64,000 bases of DNA from a bacterium (lineage in GTDB: Bacteria; BMS3Abin14), in NCBI GenBank assembly GCA_020350725.1, contig CP070719.1, positions 2,119,855 through 2,183,854 on the forward strand, in the 5' to 3' direction. The notes below the pieces were generated by a model. That model worked only from the letters and a program-made list of their open reading frames with translations. It was not told the DNA's origin and ran no database searches. Numbering within the stretch: position 1 is the first letter of the stretch; the number at the start of each line of letters is the position of its first letter. A program made the position numbers and the translations under genes. Positions 9,104 through 17,645 of this stretch are shown here, piece after piece.

Positions 9104-9718
9104 TTATAGATACTCCTTCACCCCGCGGAACGTCCTCCGATGGATGGGGCAGGGACCGTGTTTGGCAATGGCCCGCAGGTGCTCCGCCGTGCCGTAACCC
9201 TTGTTCCGGTCGAAGCCGTACTGGGGAAACTCCTCGTGGTAGGCGAGCATGAGGCGGTCCCTCTGCACCTTGGCCAGGATGGAGGCGGCACCTATGGCCT
9301 GGGAAACGCCGTCACCCTTTTTGAGCGTCCTGGTATGGGAGTCGATGAACGGCGAATGGATACCGTCCACCAGGATCATCTCCGGGGTGCGCGAGAGGCT
9401 CTTGACGGCGTCCACCATGGCCTTCAGGGTGGCCTGGAGGATATTGGTCTCGTCGATGACCTGGCTGTCTATGCGGGAGACGTGCCAGGAGATGGATATT
9501 TCCCTGATCGCATCGTGGAGTTCTTCACGGCGCCGTGCGGGGATTTTCTTGCTGTCGAGGGAATGGGGGAGGTCGCAGTCATCCGGCAGAATGACCGCCG
9601 CGGCGAAGACGGGCCCCGCCAGAGGCCCCCGTCCCGCCTCGTCCACTCCGGCGATAAGGGTATAGCCCCTCTGCCGGAGTTCATCGTCGATGGAGGTAGG
9701 AGAGGAGGGGAATAACAT
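9104..9718 (-). CDS. rnhB: Ribonuclease HII
   Basis: Cleaves the RNA strand of RNA-DNA hybrids and removes misincorporated ribonucleotides. The signature GVDEAGRGPLAGPV (about residues 23-36) supplies the first Asp and Glu of the active site; a further Asp lies in ILVDGIH and another follows in ASILAKVQRD. The 204-residue length is normal. It follows rplS in the conserved trmD-rplS-rnhB-yraN order, separated by a spacer with inverted word repeats of CAGGAGTCAG type. Confidence 0.95.
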   Translation of the reverse strand: MLFPSSPTSIDDELRQRGYTLIAGVDEAGRGPLAGPVFAAAVILPDDCDLPHSLDSKKIPARRREELHDAIREISISWHVSRIDSQVIDETNILQATLKAMVDAVKSLSRTPEMILVDGIHSPFIDSHTRTLKKGDGVSQAIGAASILAKVQRDRLMLAYHEEFPQYGFDRNKGYGTAEHLRAIAKHGPCPIHRRTFRGVKEYL

Positions 9719-9836
9719 TGAATCAGGTGGTCAGGAGACAGGAGTCAGTTGTCAGGAAGGACATTTTTGCGAAATGTTTATGACCGACAGTTATGGAGTC
9801 TCCAGGATTCTGGCTCCTGACTCCTGGCGAGTAGAA

Positions 9837-10184
9837 TCAGTACTGATCCTTCTCCCGGATCCTGGCCTTTTTCCCCCTCAGAGCCCTGAGGTAGTAGAGC
9901 TTGCTCCTCCTGACCCGGCCCAGGCGGGTGACCTGGATCCTCTCGATCTTGGGGGAGTGGATGGGGAAAACCCTCTCTATTCCGATGCCGGCAGAGACTT
10001 TACGGACGGTAATGGCTGAGCGGATACCGGCTCGCTTCCGGGCGATGACGACACCCTCGAAAATCTGGATCCTCTCCTTCTCCCCCTCGATGATCCTGTA
10101 GTGGACCTTCACGTTGGAACCGATGGGAGTATCGGGGATGTCGCGTTTCATGTGTTCCTTCTCGTACATTTCCAGGGTGTTCAT
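9837..10184 (-). CDS. rplS: 50S ribosomal protein L19
   Basis: Large-subunit protein at the subunit interface. I choose the ATG at 10184 ([17 protein letters not shown]) because GGAGGT sits just upstream; an in-frame ATG at 10217 would add 11 atypical residues. The typical core [19 protein letters not shown] and the basic C-terminus [11 protein letters not shown] are present, and 115 residues is the family length. It is part of the translation block on the minus strand, downstream of trmD across a 276-base spacer full of TCTAATGCTC repeats. Confidence 0.96.
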   Translation of the reverse strand: MNTLEMYEKEHMKRDIPDTPIGSNVKVHYRIIEGEKERIQIFEGVVIARKRAGIRSAITVRKVSAGIGIERVFPIHSPKIERIQVTRLGRVRRSKLYYLRALRGKKARIREKDQY

Positions 10185-10234
10185 GGGAACCTCCGTCAGG
10201 GTAATCGTTCGTGACATTGGATATGAGGGATCGG

Positions 10235-10374
10235 AATCTCCAATGCTCTCATGTCTAATGCTCTAATCTCCAATGCTCTAATCTCTCATCCTCTAATCTC
10301 TAATGCTCTAATCTCTAATCCTCTAATGTCTTAACCTCTAATGTCTGAGGCTCAGATCTCCGTTGCCCTAATCG
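10235..10374. repeat. Word repeat family C, long block
   Basis: About 140 bases of degenerate tandem words of the form CTCTAATCTC, CAATGCTCTAAT and CTCTAATGTC in the trmD-rplS spacer. It is not CRISPR-like: unit length is short and irregular with no unique spacers. Confidence 0.8.
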
Positions 10375-10460
10375 ATTTTCTCAAATTTCGGTCATTATAG
10401 CCCCGATTCCGGGAAAGGCAAGCCGAAAAATGCCCATTTTTTGGACTTTTAATCCTAAAT

Positions 10461-11195
10461 TTAGGCATTTTTCCTTTTTTTCAGCGATTCGATGAATTTC
10501 AGGTCGTCCTCGTCCAGGTGGGCCCGGTCGAGGAGGTCGGGCCGTTTGAGGAATGTTCTCAACAGGGACTGCTCTCTTCGCCATCTCTCGATGAGGGCGT
10601 GGTTTCCGGACAGGAGAACATCGGGGACCCTCATGCCCCGGAACTGGGCCGGGCGCGTGTACTGTGGGTACTCCAGCAGGCCTCGGGAAAAGGTTTCCTC
10701 CTCCGGGGACCGCTGTTCGCCCAGGACGCCCGGAACCAGACGGGAAACGGCGTCGATGATGGAGAGGGCCGCGAACTCGCCCCCGGTGAGCACATAATCC
10801 CCGACGGAAACCTCACGGACCGGCAGGCCCTCCCGCACCCTTTCGTCGATCCCCTCGTACCGGCCGCAGATGAGGACGACCCCCGGCCCTTCGGAAAGCT
10901 CCCTCGCCAGTTCCTGATCGAAGGTCTCCCCCTGGGGGGTGAGGAGGAGGATGGGGACGCCGGGTGGGGTATCCAGGGATTCGAGAGCGCCGAAAATGGG
11001 CTCCGGCTTCATCACCATGCCGGGGCCCCCGCCGTAAGGATAGTCGTCCACCACCTTGTGTCTGTTGTCGGCGAAGTCGCGGATGTCCACCAGGGTCAGC
11101 TCGACCAGTTCCCTGTGGATGGCCCTGCCGAGGATGCTCTCGCTGACCGCTCCGGCAAGGATGCCGGGGAACAGGGTGAGGACGTAAAACCTCAT
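10461..11195 (-). CDS. trmD: tRNA (guanine-N1)-methyltransferase
   Basis: Methylates G37 of tRNAs with S-adenosylmethionine, preventing frameshifting. Recognisable features are FYVLTLFPG at the N-terminus, the DYPYGGGPGMVMKPEPIF loop (about residues 50-67), the trefoil-knot cofactor segment ICGRYEGIDERV (about 108-121) and DYVLTGGE. At 244 residues it is full length. Its ATG overlaps the rimM stop by four bases, so the two are translationally coupled. Confidence 0.96.
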   Translation of the reverse strand: MRFYVLTLFPGILAGAVSESILGRAIHRELVELTLVDIRDFADNRHKVVDDYPYGGGPGMVMKPEPIFGALESLDTPPGVPILLLTPQGETFDQELARELSEGPGVVLICGRYEGIDERVREGLPVREVSVGDYVLTGGEFAALSIIDAVSRLVPGVLGEQRSPEEETFSRGLLEYPQYTRPAQFRGMRVPDVLLSGNHALIERWRREQSLLRTFLKRPDLLDRAHLDEDDLKFIESLKKRKNA

Positions 11196-11713
11196 CGGAC
11201 GTTGAGCTCCAGAAGGCCGGCCAGATCTCCAAGGTGGATGCGTCCGTTCTCGATATCCACCTCCTGCACGGCTTCCGGGGAGAAGGGTATGAGAATCTCC
11301 CTCTCACCTTCGCCATGGACAACGAGGACGGGCGTCCCCCCGGTTTCCAGGATCCAGGCAGTCCTGCCGAGGACGACGCCCTCACGATCCAGAACGGCAA
11401 GGCCGACGAGATCGTGGAGAAAAAACTCACCCTCATCGAGGGGTGCCAGCTCCTCCCTTGGCAGCATGACGGAGAGATCCCTGAGCCTTTCGGCGTCCGA
11501 AATGCTGTCGACCCCTTTCAGTTTCATCAGATAGAGGTCCTTGTTGGTTCTGATCCGCTCCACCTCAAAGGGCCTGGGCGGGTCCTGCCCGATAAAGACC
11601 CTCTGCGAGGCGAGCAGGGTTTCCGGGTGGTCGGTATGCAGGCGGAGGCGGACCTCCCCCTTCCGCCCGTGGGGACGGAGGATCCGCGCGACAGTGATGA
11701 GGTCCTGGTTCAT
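11192..11713 (-). CDS. rimM: Ribosome maturation factor RimM
   Basis: A 16S rRNA processing factor that binds S19 during 30S assembly. The N-terminal RimM barrel begins ITVARILRPHGRKGEVRL, and the PRC-like C-terminal domain contains EFFLHDLVGLAVLDREG and the usual ILIPF segment near the end. 173 residues is the family length. Coupled to trmD by a four-base overlap and 55 bases downstream of rpsP; the KH-domain gene (khpA) that often sits between rpsP and rimM is absent here. Confidence 0.95.
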   Translation of the reverse strand: MNQDLITVARILRPHGRKGEVRLRLHTDHPETLLASQRVFIGQDPPRPFEVERIRTNKDLYLMKLKGVDSISDAERLRDLSVMLPREELAPLDEGEFFLHDLVGLAVLDREGVVLGRTAWILETGGTPVLVVHGEGEREILIPFSPEAVQEVDIENGRIHLGDLAGLLELNVR

Positions 11714-11768
11714 GGCCTGCTTGTGCCCGGGGGAAGGCAGCGGCAGAGAGGAAAATCCGGAAAGGTTG

Positions 11769-12050
11769 TTATTCGCCCTGAGAGGCGCGCTTTTCCTCGT
11801 CGAACTTCTTCATGATGCCTTTTTTGGACAGAAGACTCCGGACGGTATCCGAGGGCTTGGCCCCCGTTCTCAGCCATTCCAGGGCCTTCTCCTCCTTGAT
11901 GACGATCTCGGCGGGATCCTTCTTGGGATCGTAAGTGCCGATGATGTCGATGAACCTTCCGTCCCTCGGTGAGCGGGAATCGGCGACAACAACCCTGTAG
12001 AAGGGCTGCTTCTTCTTCCCCATCCTTTTCAATCGAATGCTGACGCTCAA
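11769..12050 (-). CDS. rpsP: 30S ribosomal protein S16
   Basis: Small-subunit assembly protein. The N-terminus [24 protein letters not shown] is diagnostic, followed by GTYDPKK. At 93 residues it is normal for the family. It is the first gene of the rpsP-rimM-trmD run, with its own candidate promoter upstream on the minus strand in the ffh-rpsP gap, where GGAGGG also provides a ribosome binding site. Confidence 0.97.
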   Translation of the reverse strand: MSVSIRLKRMGKKKQPFYRVVVADSRSPRDGRFIDIIGTYDPKKDPAEIVIKEEKALEWLRTGAKPSDTVRSLLSKKGIMKKFDEEKRASQGE

Positions 12051-12104
12051 TTTTACCCTCCTGGATACGCCTGAAAAAAGTCTTTTGCTTTTGGAAAGCC
12101 TCTC

Positions 12105-12133
12105 TAGATACCTATTTATTGATCGTTCGTCAA
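12105..12133 (-). promoter_or_regulatory. Candidate promoter of the rpsP-rimM-trmD block
   Basis: On the minus strand, TTGACG (12133-12128) and TATCTA (12110-12105) are 17 bases apart, ending 55 bases upstream of the rpsP start. The -35 is strong and the -10 only partial. Confidence 0.45.
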
Positions 12134-12161
12134 ATATTATTAGATCGAAAGTAAAATCCGG

Positions 12162-12233
12162 TATCCAGGATTCAGTATTCGGTATTCAGTATCTTTTGTC
12201 CTCCGCTGATTACTGAATACTGACTACTGATCA
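12162..12233. repeat. Word repeat family B, copy 1
   Basis: A run of ATTCAGTATTCGGTATTCAGTA words followed after a short gap by the inverted words TACTGAATACTGACTACTGA, in the ffh-rpsP spacer. The two arms could pair as a loose hairpin. Confidence 0.7.
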
Positions 12234-12247
12234 CTTTGTTTGTCTGT

Positions 12248-13585
12248 TCATGTCGGCAGCCCCATCTTTCCCAGCGGTCCCTTGCCCTTGCCGAGCATCC
12301 TCATCATCTTTTTCGCCTCGGTGAACTTTTTCAGGAGGCGGTTGACGTCCGTCACGGTGGTCCCGGAACCGGAAGAGATCCTCTTCCGCCTGCTCCCGTT
12401 GATGATCTTGGGGTTCCTTCTTTCGTCGGGAGTCATGCTGTCGATAATGGCGGTGATGCGGGCGATCTCCCCCTCATCGACCTCAGCGGGGATCGCTTTC
12501 TTCATCCTGCCCGGCACGGGGAGCATGGAGAAAAGCTCCTGGAGAGACCCCATACTGCGGAGCCGTACGAGCTGGTCGCGGAAGTCCTCGAGATTGAACT
12601 CCCCCTTCAGCTGTTCTCTCGCCGTCTTTTCGGCCTCCTTTTCCTCCATGGCCTTTTGTGCCCTGTCGATGAGGGTCATGACGTCCCCCATGCCGAGGAT
12701 CCGGGATGCCATCCTGTCCGGGTGGAACGGTTCGAGTCCGTCGAGGGCCTCTCCCGTCCCGACGAACTTGATGGGGACGCCCGTCACACTCCGCATGGAC
12801 AGGGCCGCCCCGCCACGTGCATCACCGTCCAGTTTGGTCATGATGATGCCCGTGAGACTGATCCGGGAGTGGAAAGCTTCCGCCACACGGACGGCATCCT
12901 GACCGGTCATGGCATCGGCCACCAGCAGCGTATCGTGGGGGTTCACCATGGCGGCAAGGGATGATGCTTCATCCATGAGCTCCTCATCGACATGCAGCCT
13001 TCCAGCGGTGTCGATGATCAGGGTGTCGGAACCCGAACGCCCGGCCTCGAGGGCGGCCTTCCGATAGATCTCGGCGGGCGAGCTGCCCGGCGTGGGTGAA
13101 TGGGCCGGAACACCTGCCTTTGCCGCGACGGTGAGGAGCTGTTTGACGGCCGCCGGGCGGCTCATATCCGCGGGGACCAGAAAGGGACTCTGTCCATTGT
13201 CCTTGAGGAGAAGGGCCAGTTTCGCCGCGGTTGTCGTCTTGCCGGATCCCTGAAGGCCTACGAGAAGAATTCGGGTGGGTGGGACGGGGGAGCGGTTCAG
13301 ATCGGCCCGGGATCCCCCGAGAAGCTGGATAAGTTCCCCGTTGACGATCTTGATGACCTGCTGGGCAGGTGTCAAGCTCTGGAGAACCTCCTCACCGAGG
13401 GACTTGACCCTGATCCGGGAGACGAAGTCCTTGACGGCTTTGAAGTTGACATCGGCCTCCAAAAGGGCTAGCTTTACCTCCCTGAGGGTGGCATCGATGT
13501 CCTTTTCGGTAAGCCGCCCTCTGTTTTTTAGCCGTTTGAAGATGCCGTCCAGTTTTTCAGCAAGGCTGGCAAACATCATGGACAT
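12248..13585 (-). CDS. ffh: Signal recognition particle protein Ffh
   Basis: SRP54 GTPase that delivers nascent membrane proteins to FtsY and the translocon. The N and G domains show GLQGSGKTTTAAKLA (G1, about residue 107), DTAGR (G3) and TKLDGDARGG (G4), and the Met-rich M domain contains GSGTTVTDVNRLLKKF near residues 400-415. At 445 residues it is full length. Three ATGs occur within the first four codons; I keep the first, which has AGGGGG upstream. It has its own candidate promoter and is divergent from rnfA. Confidence 0.97.
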   Translation of the reverse strand: MSMMFASLAEKLDGIFKRLKNRGRLTEKDIDATLREVKLALLEADVNFKAVKDFVSRIRVKSLGEEVLQSLTPAQQVIKIVNGELIQLLGGSRADLNRSPVPPTRILLVGLQGSGKTTTAAKLALLLKDNGQSPFLVPADMSRPAAVKQLLTVAAKAGVPAHSPTPGSSPAEIYRKAALEAGRSGSDTLIIDTAGRLHVDEELMDEASSLAAMVNPHDTLLVADAMTGQDAVRVAEAFHSRISLTGIIMTKLDGDARGGAALSMRSVTGVPIKFVGTGEALDGLEPFHPDRMASRILGMGDVMTLIDRAQKAMEEKEAEKTAREQLKGEFNLEDFRDQLVRLRSMGSLQELFSMLPVPGRMKKAIPAEVDEGEIARITAIIDSMTPDERRNPKIINGSRRKRISSGSGTTVTDVNRLLKKFTEAKKMMRMLGKGKGPLGKMGLPT

Positions 13586-13696
13586 TGCAGGAAAATCCCC
13601 CTGAAAATCGGTGGACCCGTTACGAATTCATCAATCGGTTGCACCGAGGGCCCCTTCGGCGCGAGGACTGGGTTTAAAGCCTTTGCGAAAAATGGA

Positions 13697-13725
13697 GAAA
13701 TATGGGAAATTACGGTGTTTGTCAA
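13697..13725 (-). promoter_or_regulatory. Candidate promoter of ffh
   Basis: On the minus strand TTGACA (13725-13720) is followed after 17 bases by TATTTC (13702-13697), about 110 bases before ffh. The -35 is perfect; the -10 matches three of six. Confidence 0.45.
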
Positions 13726-13778
13726 GGCGAGCGGATTGCGGGACCCGTTAGGGGGGGCGAGGTCGGAGGTGCGGCAAA

Positions 13779-14357
13779 GTGAAAACGATGCTGCTGGTCA
13801 TCATATCGACGGTATTCGTCAACAATTTCGTCCTGGCGAGGTTTCTCGGGCTTTGCCCGTTCATGGGTGTCTCCAGGAAGATCGAGACGGCAACCGGCAT
13901 GGGTATGGCGGTGGTGTTCGTCATGACCGTGGCGTCCGCGGTGACCTGGAACATCCAGAACTTCATCCTCAACCCCTTCGGCCTCCAATATCTCCAGACC
14001 ATCATGTTCATCCTCGTCATCGCCTCCCTTGTTCAATTCGTGGAGATGTTCATACGCAAGATCAGCCCACCCCTCTATCAATCACTCGGGATCTTCCTCC
14101 CCCTCATAACCACCAACTGCGCTGTCCTGGGCGTCGCTCTCCTGACGATACAGAAGGATCTCAATTTCTTCGTCACCATTGTCTTCGCCTTCGGCTCGTC
14201 CATTGGATTCACTCTCGCCCTCGTTCTGATGGCGGGGATCCGTGAGCGGCTCGAGATGGCCGACGTGCCCGTTCCTTTTCGGGGGACGGCACTGGCTTAT
14301 ATCATTGCGGGACTTCTGTCCCTCGCCTTCATGGGCTTTTCCGGGATGGTGAAATAA
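13779..14357 (+). CDS. rnfA: Rnf/Rsx complex integral membrane subunit A
   Basis: Membrane subunit of the ferredoxin:NAD oxidoreductase (Rnf) or the SoxR-reducing (Rsx) complex. The GTG at 13779 has GGAGGT eight bases upstream. The protein is six-helix in appearance, with the family marks [20 protein letters not shown] near the N-terminus and [13 protein letters not shown] near the middle; the Cys in each are the proposed Fe-S ligands at the RnfA/RnfE interface. 192 residues is normal. It is followed six bases later by rnfB. rnfC, rnfD, rnfG and rnfE, usually upstream, are not in this window. Confidence 0.94.
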   Translation: MKTMLLVIISTVFVNNFVLARFLGLCPFMGVSRKIETATGMGMAVVFVMTVASAVTWNIQNFILNPFGLQYLQTIMFILVIASLVQFVEMFIRKISPPLYQSLGIFLPLITTNCAVLGVALLTIQKDLNFFVTIVFAFGSSIGFTLALVLMAGIRERLEMADVPVPFRGTALAYIIAGLLSLAFMGFSGMVK

Positions 14358-14363
14358 CACGTC

Positions 14364-15353
14364 ATGCTCGAAGCTATCGTAAGTCTAACAGGTCTGGGGT
14401 TCGTGGCCGCCTTCGGTCTTGGGCTCGCGTCCAAGAAATTCCACGTGGAGGTGGATCCGAGACTGGAGAAGATCGAGGAAATGCTGCCCGGACTTAACTG
14501 CGGCGGCTGCGGTTATCCGGGGTGTTCCGGCTTTGCCGAGGGCCTTCTGGCCGGCGAAGTGGAGGTGACAAGCTGTGCTCCGGCTGGAGAGGAGGTCGTT
14601 GCCCAGTTGGCCGATTTTCTGGGTCTGGAGGTCAGCGGAGTCGTCAGGAAGATCGCCGTTCTCAAGTGCGGCGGAGGTGTCGACAAGGCGGTTATTGAAG
14701 CCCTTTACGAAGGGGTGGAAGACTGCAGGGCCGCTGTTCTGCTGGGCGGGGGAGGAAAATCCTGCCGCTATTCCTGTGTCGGTTACAGTACCTGCGAGAA
14801 GGTCTGCCCCTTCGAGGCCATTACCATGGGCGCCGACGGGCTTCCCGTTGTGGATCCGGACCTCTGCACGGCCTGCAACAAATGCGTCGTCGCCTGCCCG
14901 AGGGACGTCCTCGTCCTGGAGCCGGTGGATCACCAGGTCATCATCCGCTGCAGTTCCCCCGATCCGGCCGGCAAGATCAAGAAGGTCTGCAGCGTCGGTT
15001 GCACGGGATGCGGGATCTGCGAAAAGGTCTGTCCTGTGGACGCGGCTCTTCTCGACGGCAGTCTGGCGTCCATCGACCCTGAACGATGCGTCGAGTGCGG
15101 CATCTGCGCTGCCAAGTGCCCGGCTGACACCATCACGGACGGCCTGCTCCCGAGAAAAACGGTGGTGATCTCGGAGGCCTGCAACGGATGCACCATATGC
15201 GCCAGAGTCTGTCCCTTCGACGCCATCGCCGGGGAGGCAAAGGAATTGCACCTGGTGGACCCCGAAAAATGCGTGGGGTGTCAGCTGTGCATTCCGAGAT
15301 GCTCGGTTCAGGCTATCGCCCAGACCGGACCCCCTGCTCCGATGGAGGGTTGA
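14364..15353 (+). CDS. rnfB: Rnf complex Fe-S subunit B, long form with multiple ferredoxin modules
   Basis: Electron-entry subunit that accepts electrons from ferredoxin. One N-terminal membrane segment (about residues 4-22) precedes the RnfB-type [4Fe-4S] motif CGGCGYPGC plus a distal Cys. Further along are six CXXCXXCXXXC-type sets arranged as three ferredoxin-like pairs (CEKVCP/CTACNKCVVACP, CTGCGICEKVCP/CVECGICAAKCP and CNGCTICARVCP/CVGCQLCIPRC), so up to seven clusters. At 329 residues it is longer than enterobacterial RsxB (about 190) and resembles the polyferredoxin-like RnfB of some anaerobes. It is almost certainly cotranscribed with rnfA. Confidence 0.93.
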   Translation: MLEAIVSLTGLGFVAAFGLGLASKKFHVEVDPRLEKIEEMLPGLNCGGCGYPGCSGFAEGLLAGEVEVTSCAPAGEEVVAQLADFLGLEVSGVVRKIAVLKCGGGVDKAVIEALYEGVEDCRAAVLLGGGGKSCRYSCVGYSTCEKVCPFEAITMGADGLPVVDPDLCTACNKCVVACPRDVLVLEPVDHQVIIRCSSPDPAGKIKKVCSVGCTGCGICEKVCPVDAALLDGSLASIDPERCVECGICAAKCPADTITDGLLPRKTVVISEACNGCTICARVCPFDAIAGEAKELHLVDPEKCVGCQLCIPRCSVQAIAQTGPPAPMEG

Positions 15354-15418
15354 ACGAGCAGTGCCCCTGTATCTTTGGAAATCCATGATGACTATAGGCC
15401 GGGGAGTGGGATAGGGGC

Positions 15419-16237
15419 ATGGATCTAGCGTTCTTCAGTGGAGCCCTGCTCTTCCTCTTCCTCGCCACTTTGCACTACCTGCTCTACCTGGTCTACCAGA
15501 ATCCGGTCGTCCCCAGAGTGGCCAGATACGCGCTGTATCTGGCCTTTGTCTGTCAGACCCTTTTCTTCTCGACCAGATTGGTGAAAGGGGGAATGCCCTT
15601 CGGGACCAACATGTACGAGTCCCTTGTCTTCTTCTCGTGGTGCATCGTCCTCTCCTATCTCCTGGTGACGGTCCGATACCGCGTTCCCGTGATCGGGGCC
15701 TTTGTGATGCCCATCGCCCTGATCCTGTCCACCGCGGCGGCCTTTTTGCCCCAGAAGGGGATCGAGGACATCCCTCCGGCCCTCAAGAGCTACTGGCTGC
15801 CGATCCATGTGACACTGTGCTTCATGGGTGATGCCCTTTTCGCCATGGCTTTCGGCGCCGCCATCATGTATCTGATCCAGGAAAAAAACCTCAAGAGGAA
15901 GAAGCCGGGAGCGCTGTATTACAGTCTTCCCAGCCTTGAAGTGCTCGACACCGTCAGCTACCGCGCCCTGACCATCGGGTTTCCCTTTCTGACCCTGGGT
16001 ATCATCACGGGATCCATCTGGGCCCAGTACGCGTGGGGTTCATACTGGCAGTGGGACCCCAAGGAAACCTGGTCCCTCATCACCTGGCTGATCTATGCAG
16101 CCCTTCTCCATGCGAGACTGACCGTGGGGTGGCGCGGACGGAAAGCAGCCTGGTTCGCCATCGTGGGATTCCTGGCTGTTCTCTTCACCTTCCTGGGAGT
16201 GAACCTGATCCTCAGCGGTCTGCACTCCTACAACTAG
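15419..16237 (+). CDS. ccsA: Cytochrome c biogenesis protein CcsA/CcsB (system II heme handling, ResC-like)
   Basis: Integral membrane protein of the heme-handling family that carries heme to the apocytochrome synthase in system II maturation, or a HemX-like protein acting with HemA. Eight or so hydrophobic segments are visible, and the tryptophan-rich loop WGSYWQWDPKETW (about residues 202-214) is the family hallmark. 272 residues fits the CcsA half. AGGGG precedes the ATG. It lies immediately before hemA, the classical hemX position in related bacteria, so its role may be in GluTR control rather than cytochrome assembly; sequence alone does not decide. Confidence 0.85.
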   Translation: MDLAFFSGALLFLFLATLHYLLYLVYQNPVVPRVARYALYLAFVCQTLFFSTRLVKGGMPFGTNMYESLVFFSWCIVLSYLLVTVRYRVPVIGAFVMPIALILSTAAAFLPQKGIEDIPPALKSYWLPIHVTLCFMGDALFAMAFGAAIMYLIQEKNLKRKKPGALYYSLPSLEVLDTVSYRALTIGFPFLTLGIITGSIWAQYAWGSYWQWDPKETWSLITWLIYAALLHARLTVGWRGRKAAWFAIVGFLAVLFTFLGVNLILSGLHSYN

Positions 16238-16247
16238 GTTTTTTGGC

Positions 16248-17522
16248 ATGGATATCCTGATCGTTGGTCTCAGCCACAAAACGGCACCGGTCGCGGTGAG
16301 GGAGAAGATCGCTTTCGAAGGAGAGACGATGGGTGATGGGCTCAAAACCCTCCTCGAGTATCCCCACATCGCAGAGGCCCTGATCGTCTCGACCTGCAAC
16401 AGGGTGGAGATTTACGGCACCGCGGTCAGGAAAGAGGTCGAGGGGGCCAGAGAGGATATCGCGTCTTTTCTTTCCACCTTCCACGATGTTTCCAGACGGG
16501 ATATCGACCCTCACCTCTACTCTCTCAGCGGAGATGAGGCGGTCAAGCATATCTTCAGGGTTACCGCCAGTCTTGACTCCATGATGGTCGGTGAGCCCCA
16601 GATCCTGGGGCAGGTAAAGGATGCCTATACCTGTGCCGCTCAGGCCCAGGCCACCGGAAATATCCTGAACCGTCTTCTCCACAAGGCTTTCTCCGTCGCC
16701 AAGAGGATTCGGACGGAAACCCGCATCGCCACGAGCGCCGTCTCCATATCCTTCGCAGCCGTGGAACTGGCCAGGAAGATCTTCGGGGAACTCGACGGCA
16801 AGACCGTCATGCTCATCGGAGCCGGCGAGATGGCCGAGCTCGCCGCCCGGCACCTGCTCAATAACGGTGTCGAGCACATCATCGTGGCCAACCGGACCTA
16901 CGACAGGGCCGTTTCGCTGGCGGAGGAATTCGGGGGATCCGCGATCCATTTCGATGATCTCGAACAGCAGATGGAGCTTGCCGACATCGTCATCAGCTCC
17001 ACGGGAGCCCCGACGACCATCATCGGTAAAAAGATGGTCCAGGGCGTGATCAAGAGACGGCGCCATCGACCCATGTTCTTCATCGACATCGCGGTGCCCC
17101 GTGACATCGAGGCGGCCGTCAACGAGGTGGAGAACGTCTACGCCTACGACATCGACGACCTGGAAGGGGTGGTCCAGGCCAACATCAAGGCCAGGGAGAA
17201 AGAGGCCGCCAAAGCCGAGGAGATCGTCCACCAGGAAGTGGCCCAGTTCAGGGACTGGATGAGCACCCGGGAGGCTTTCCCAACCATCGTGAAACTGAGG
17301 GAATGGGCCGAGGACATAAGGAAGAGCGAGCTGGAAAAAACCCTGAGAAAACTGAACGGTCTCGAGGATGCCGACAGGAAGAGGATCGAGGCCATGACCG
17401 AGGCTATCCTCAACAAGATCCTTCATCGGCCCATCGCACAGGTGAAACGGGCTTCCCACTCCAAGAGAGGGGGAGGGGATCTGGTGGAGATCATGAGGAA
17501 ACTCTTTGAGTTGGACGATTGA
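16248..17522 (+). CDS. hemA: Glutamyl-tRNA reductase
   Basis: Reduces glutamyl-tRNA to glutamate-1-semialdehyde, the first committed step of the C5 tetrapyrrole route. The catalytic Cys is in ALIVSTCNRVEIYG (about residue 50), GLSHKTAPVAVRE opens the protein, and the NADPH-binding segment is VMLIGAGEMAELAARHL (about 187). A C-terminal dimerisation helix follows. At 424 residues it is full length. It begins 10 bases after ccsA and heads the hemA-hemC-hemD-hemB order; hemL is not here. Confidence 0.96.
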   Translation: MDILIVGLSHKTAPVAVREKIAFEGETMGDGLKTLLEYPHIAEALIVSTCNRVEIYGTAVRKEVEGAREDIASFLSTFHDVSRRDIDPHLYSLSGDEAVKHIFRVTASLDSMMVGEPQILGQVKDAYTCAAQAQATGNILNRLLHKAFSVAKRIRTETRIATSAVSISFAAVELARKIFGELDGKTVMLIGAGEMAELAARHLLNNGVEHIIVANRTYDRAVSLAEEFGGSAIHFDDLEQQMELADIVISSTGAPTTIIGKKMVQGVIKRRRHRPMFFIDIAVPRDIEAAVNEVENVYAYDIDDLEGVVQANIKAREKEAAKAEEIVHQEVAQFRDWMSTREAFPTIVKLREWAEDIRKSELEKTLRKLNGLEDADRKRIEAMTEAILNKILHRPIAQVKRASHSKRGGGDLVEIMRKLFELDD

Positions 17523-17645
17523 CGCCGTGAGCGGCAATTCCGGATCCCGAGTGCTCACTTCACGATCGGGGCATCACAGCCTGACATTGTTTTTTGGAAT
17601 GGGTAATTTGGATCCTGGAATTAAATTTGGGAGGAGTACACCGAT

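Noticed and set aside
10235-10374. Possible CRISPR array
   Set aside because: Units are about 8-18 bases, variable and contiguous, with no unique spacers and no cas genes nearby.
13715-14245. Alternative plus-strand frame over rnfA
   Set aside because: RnfA in the neighbouring frame is complete and conserved; this frame is Arg/His/Pro-rich noise.
16212-17558. 448-codon minus-strand frame opposite hemA
   Set aside because: Shadow of hemA; low-complexity His/Asp/Leu composition and no domain.
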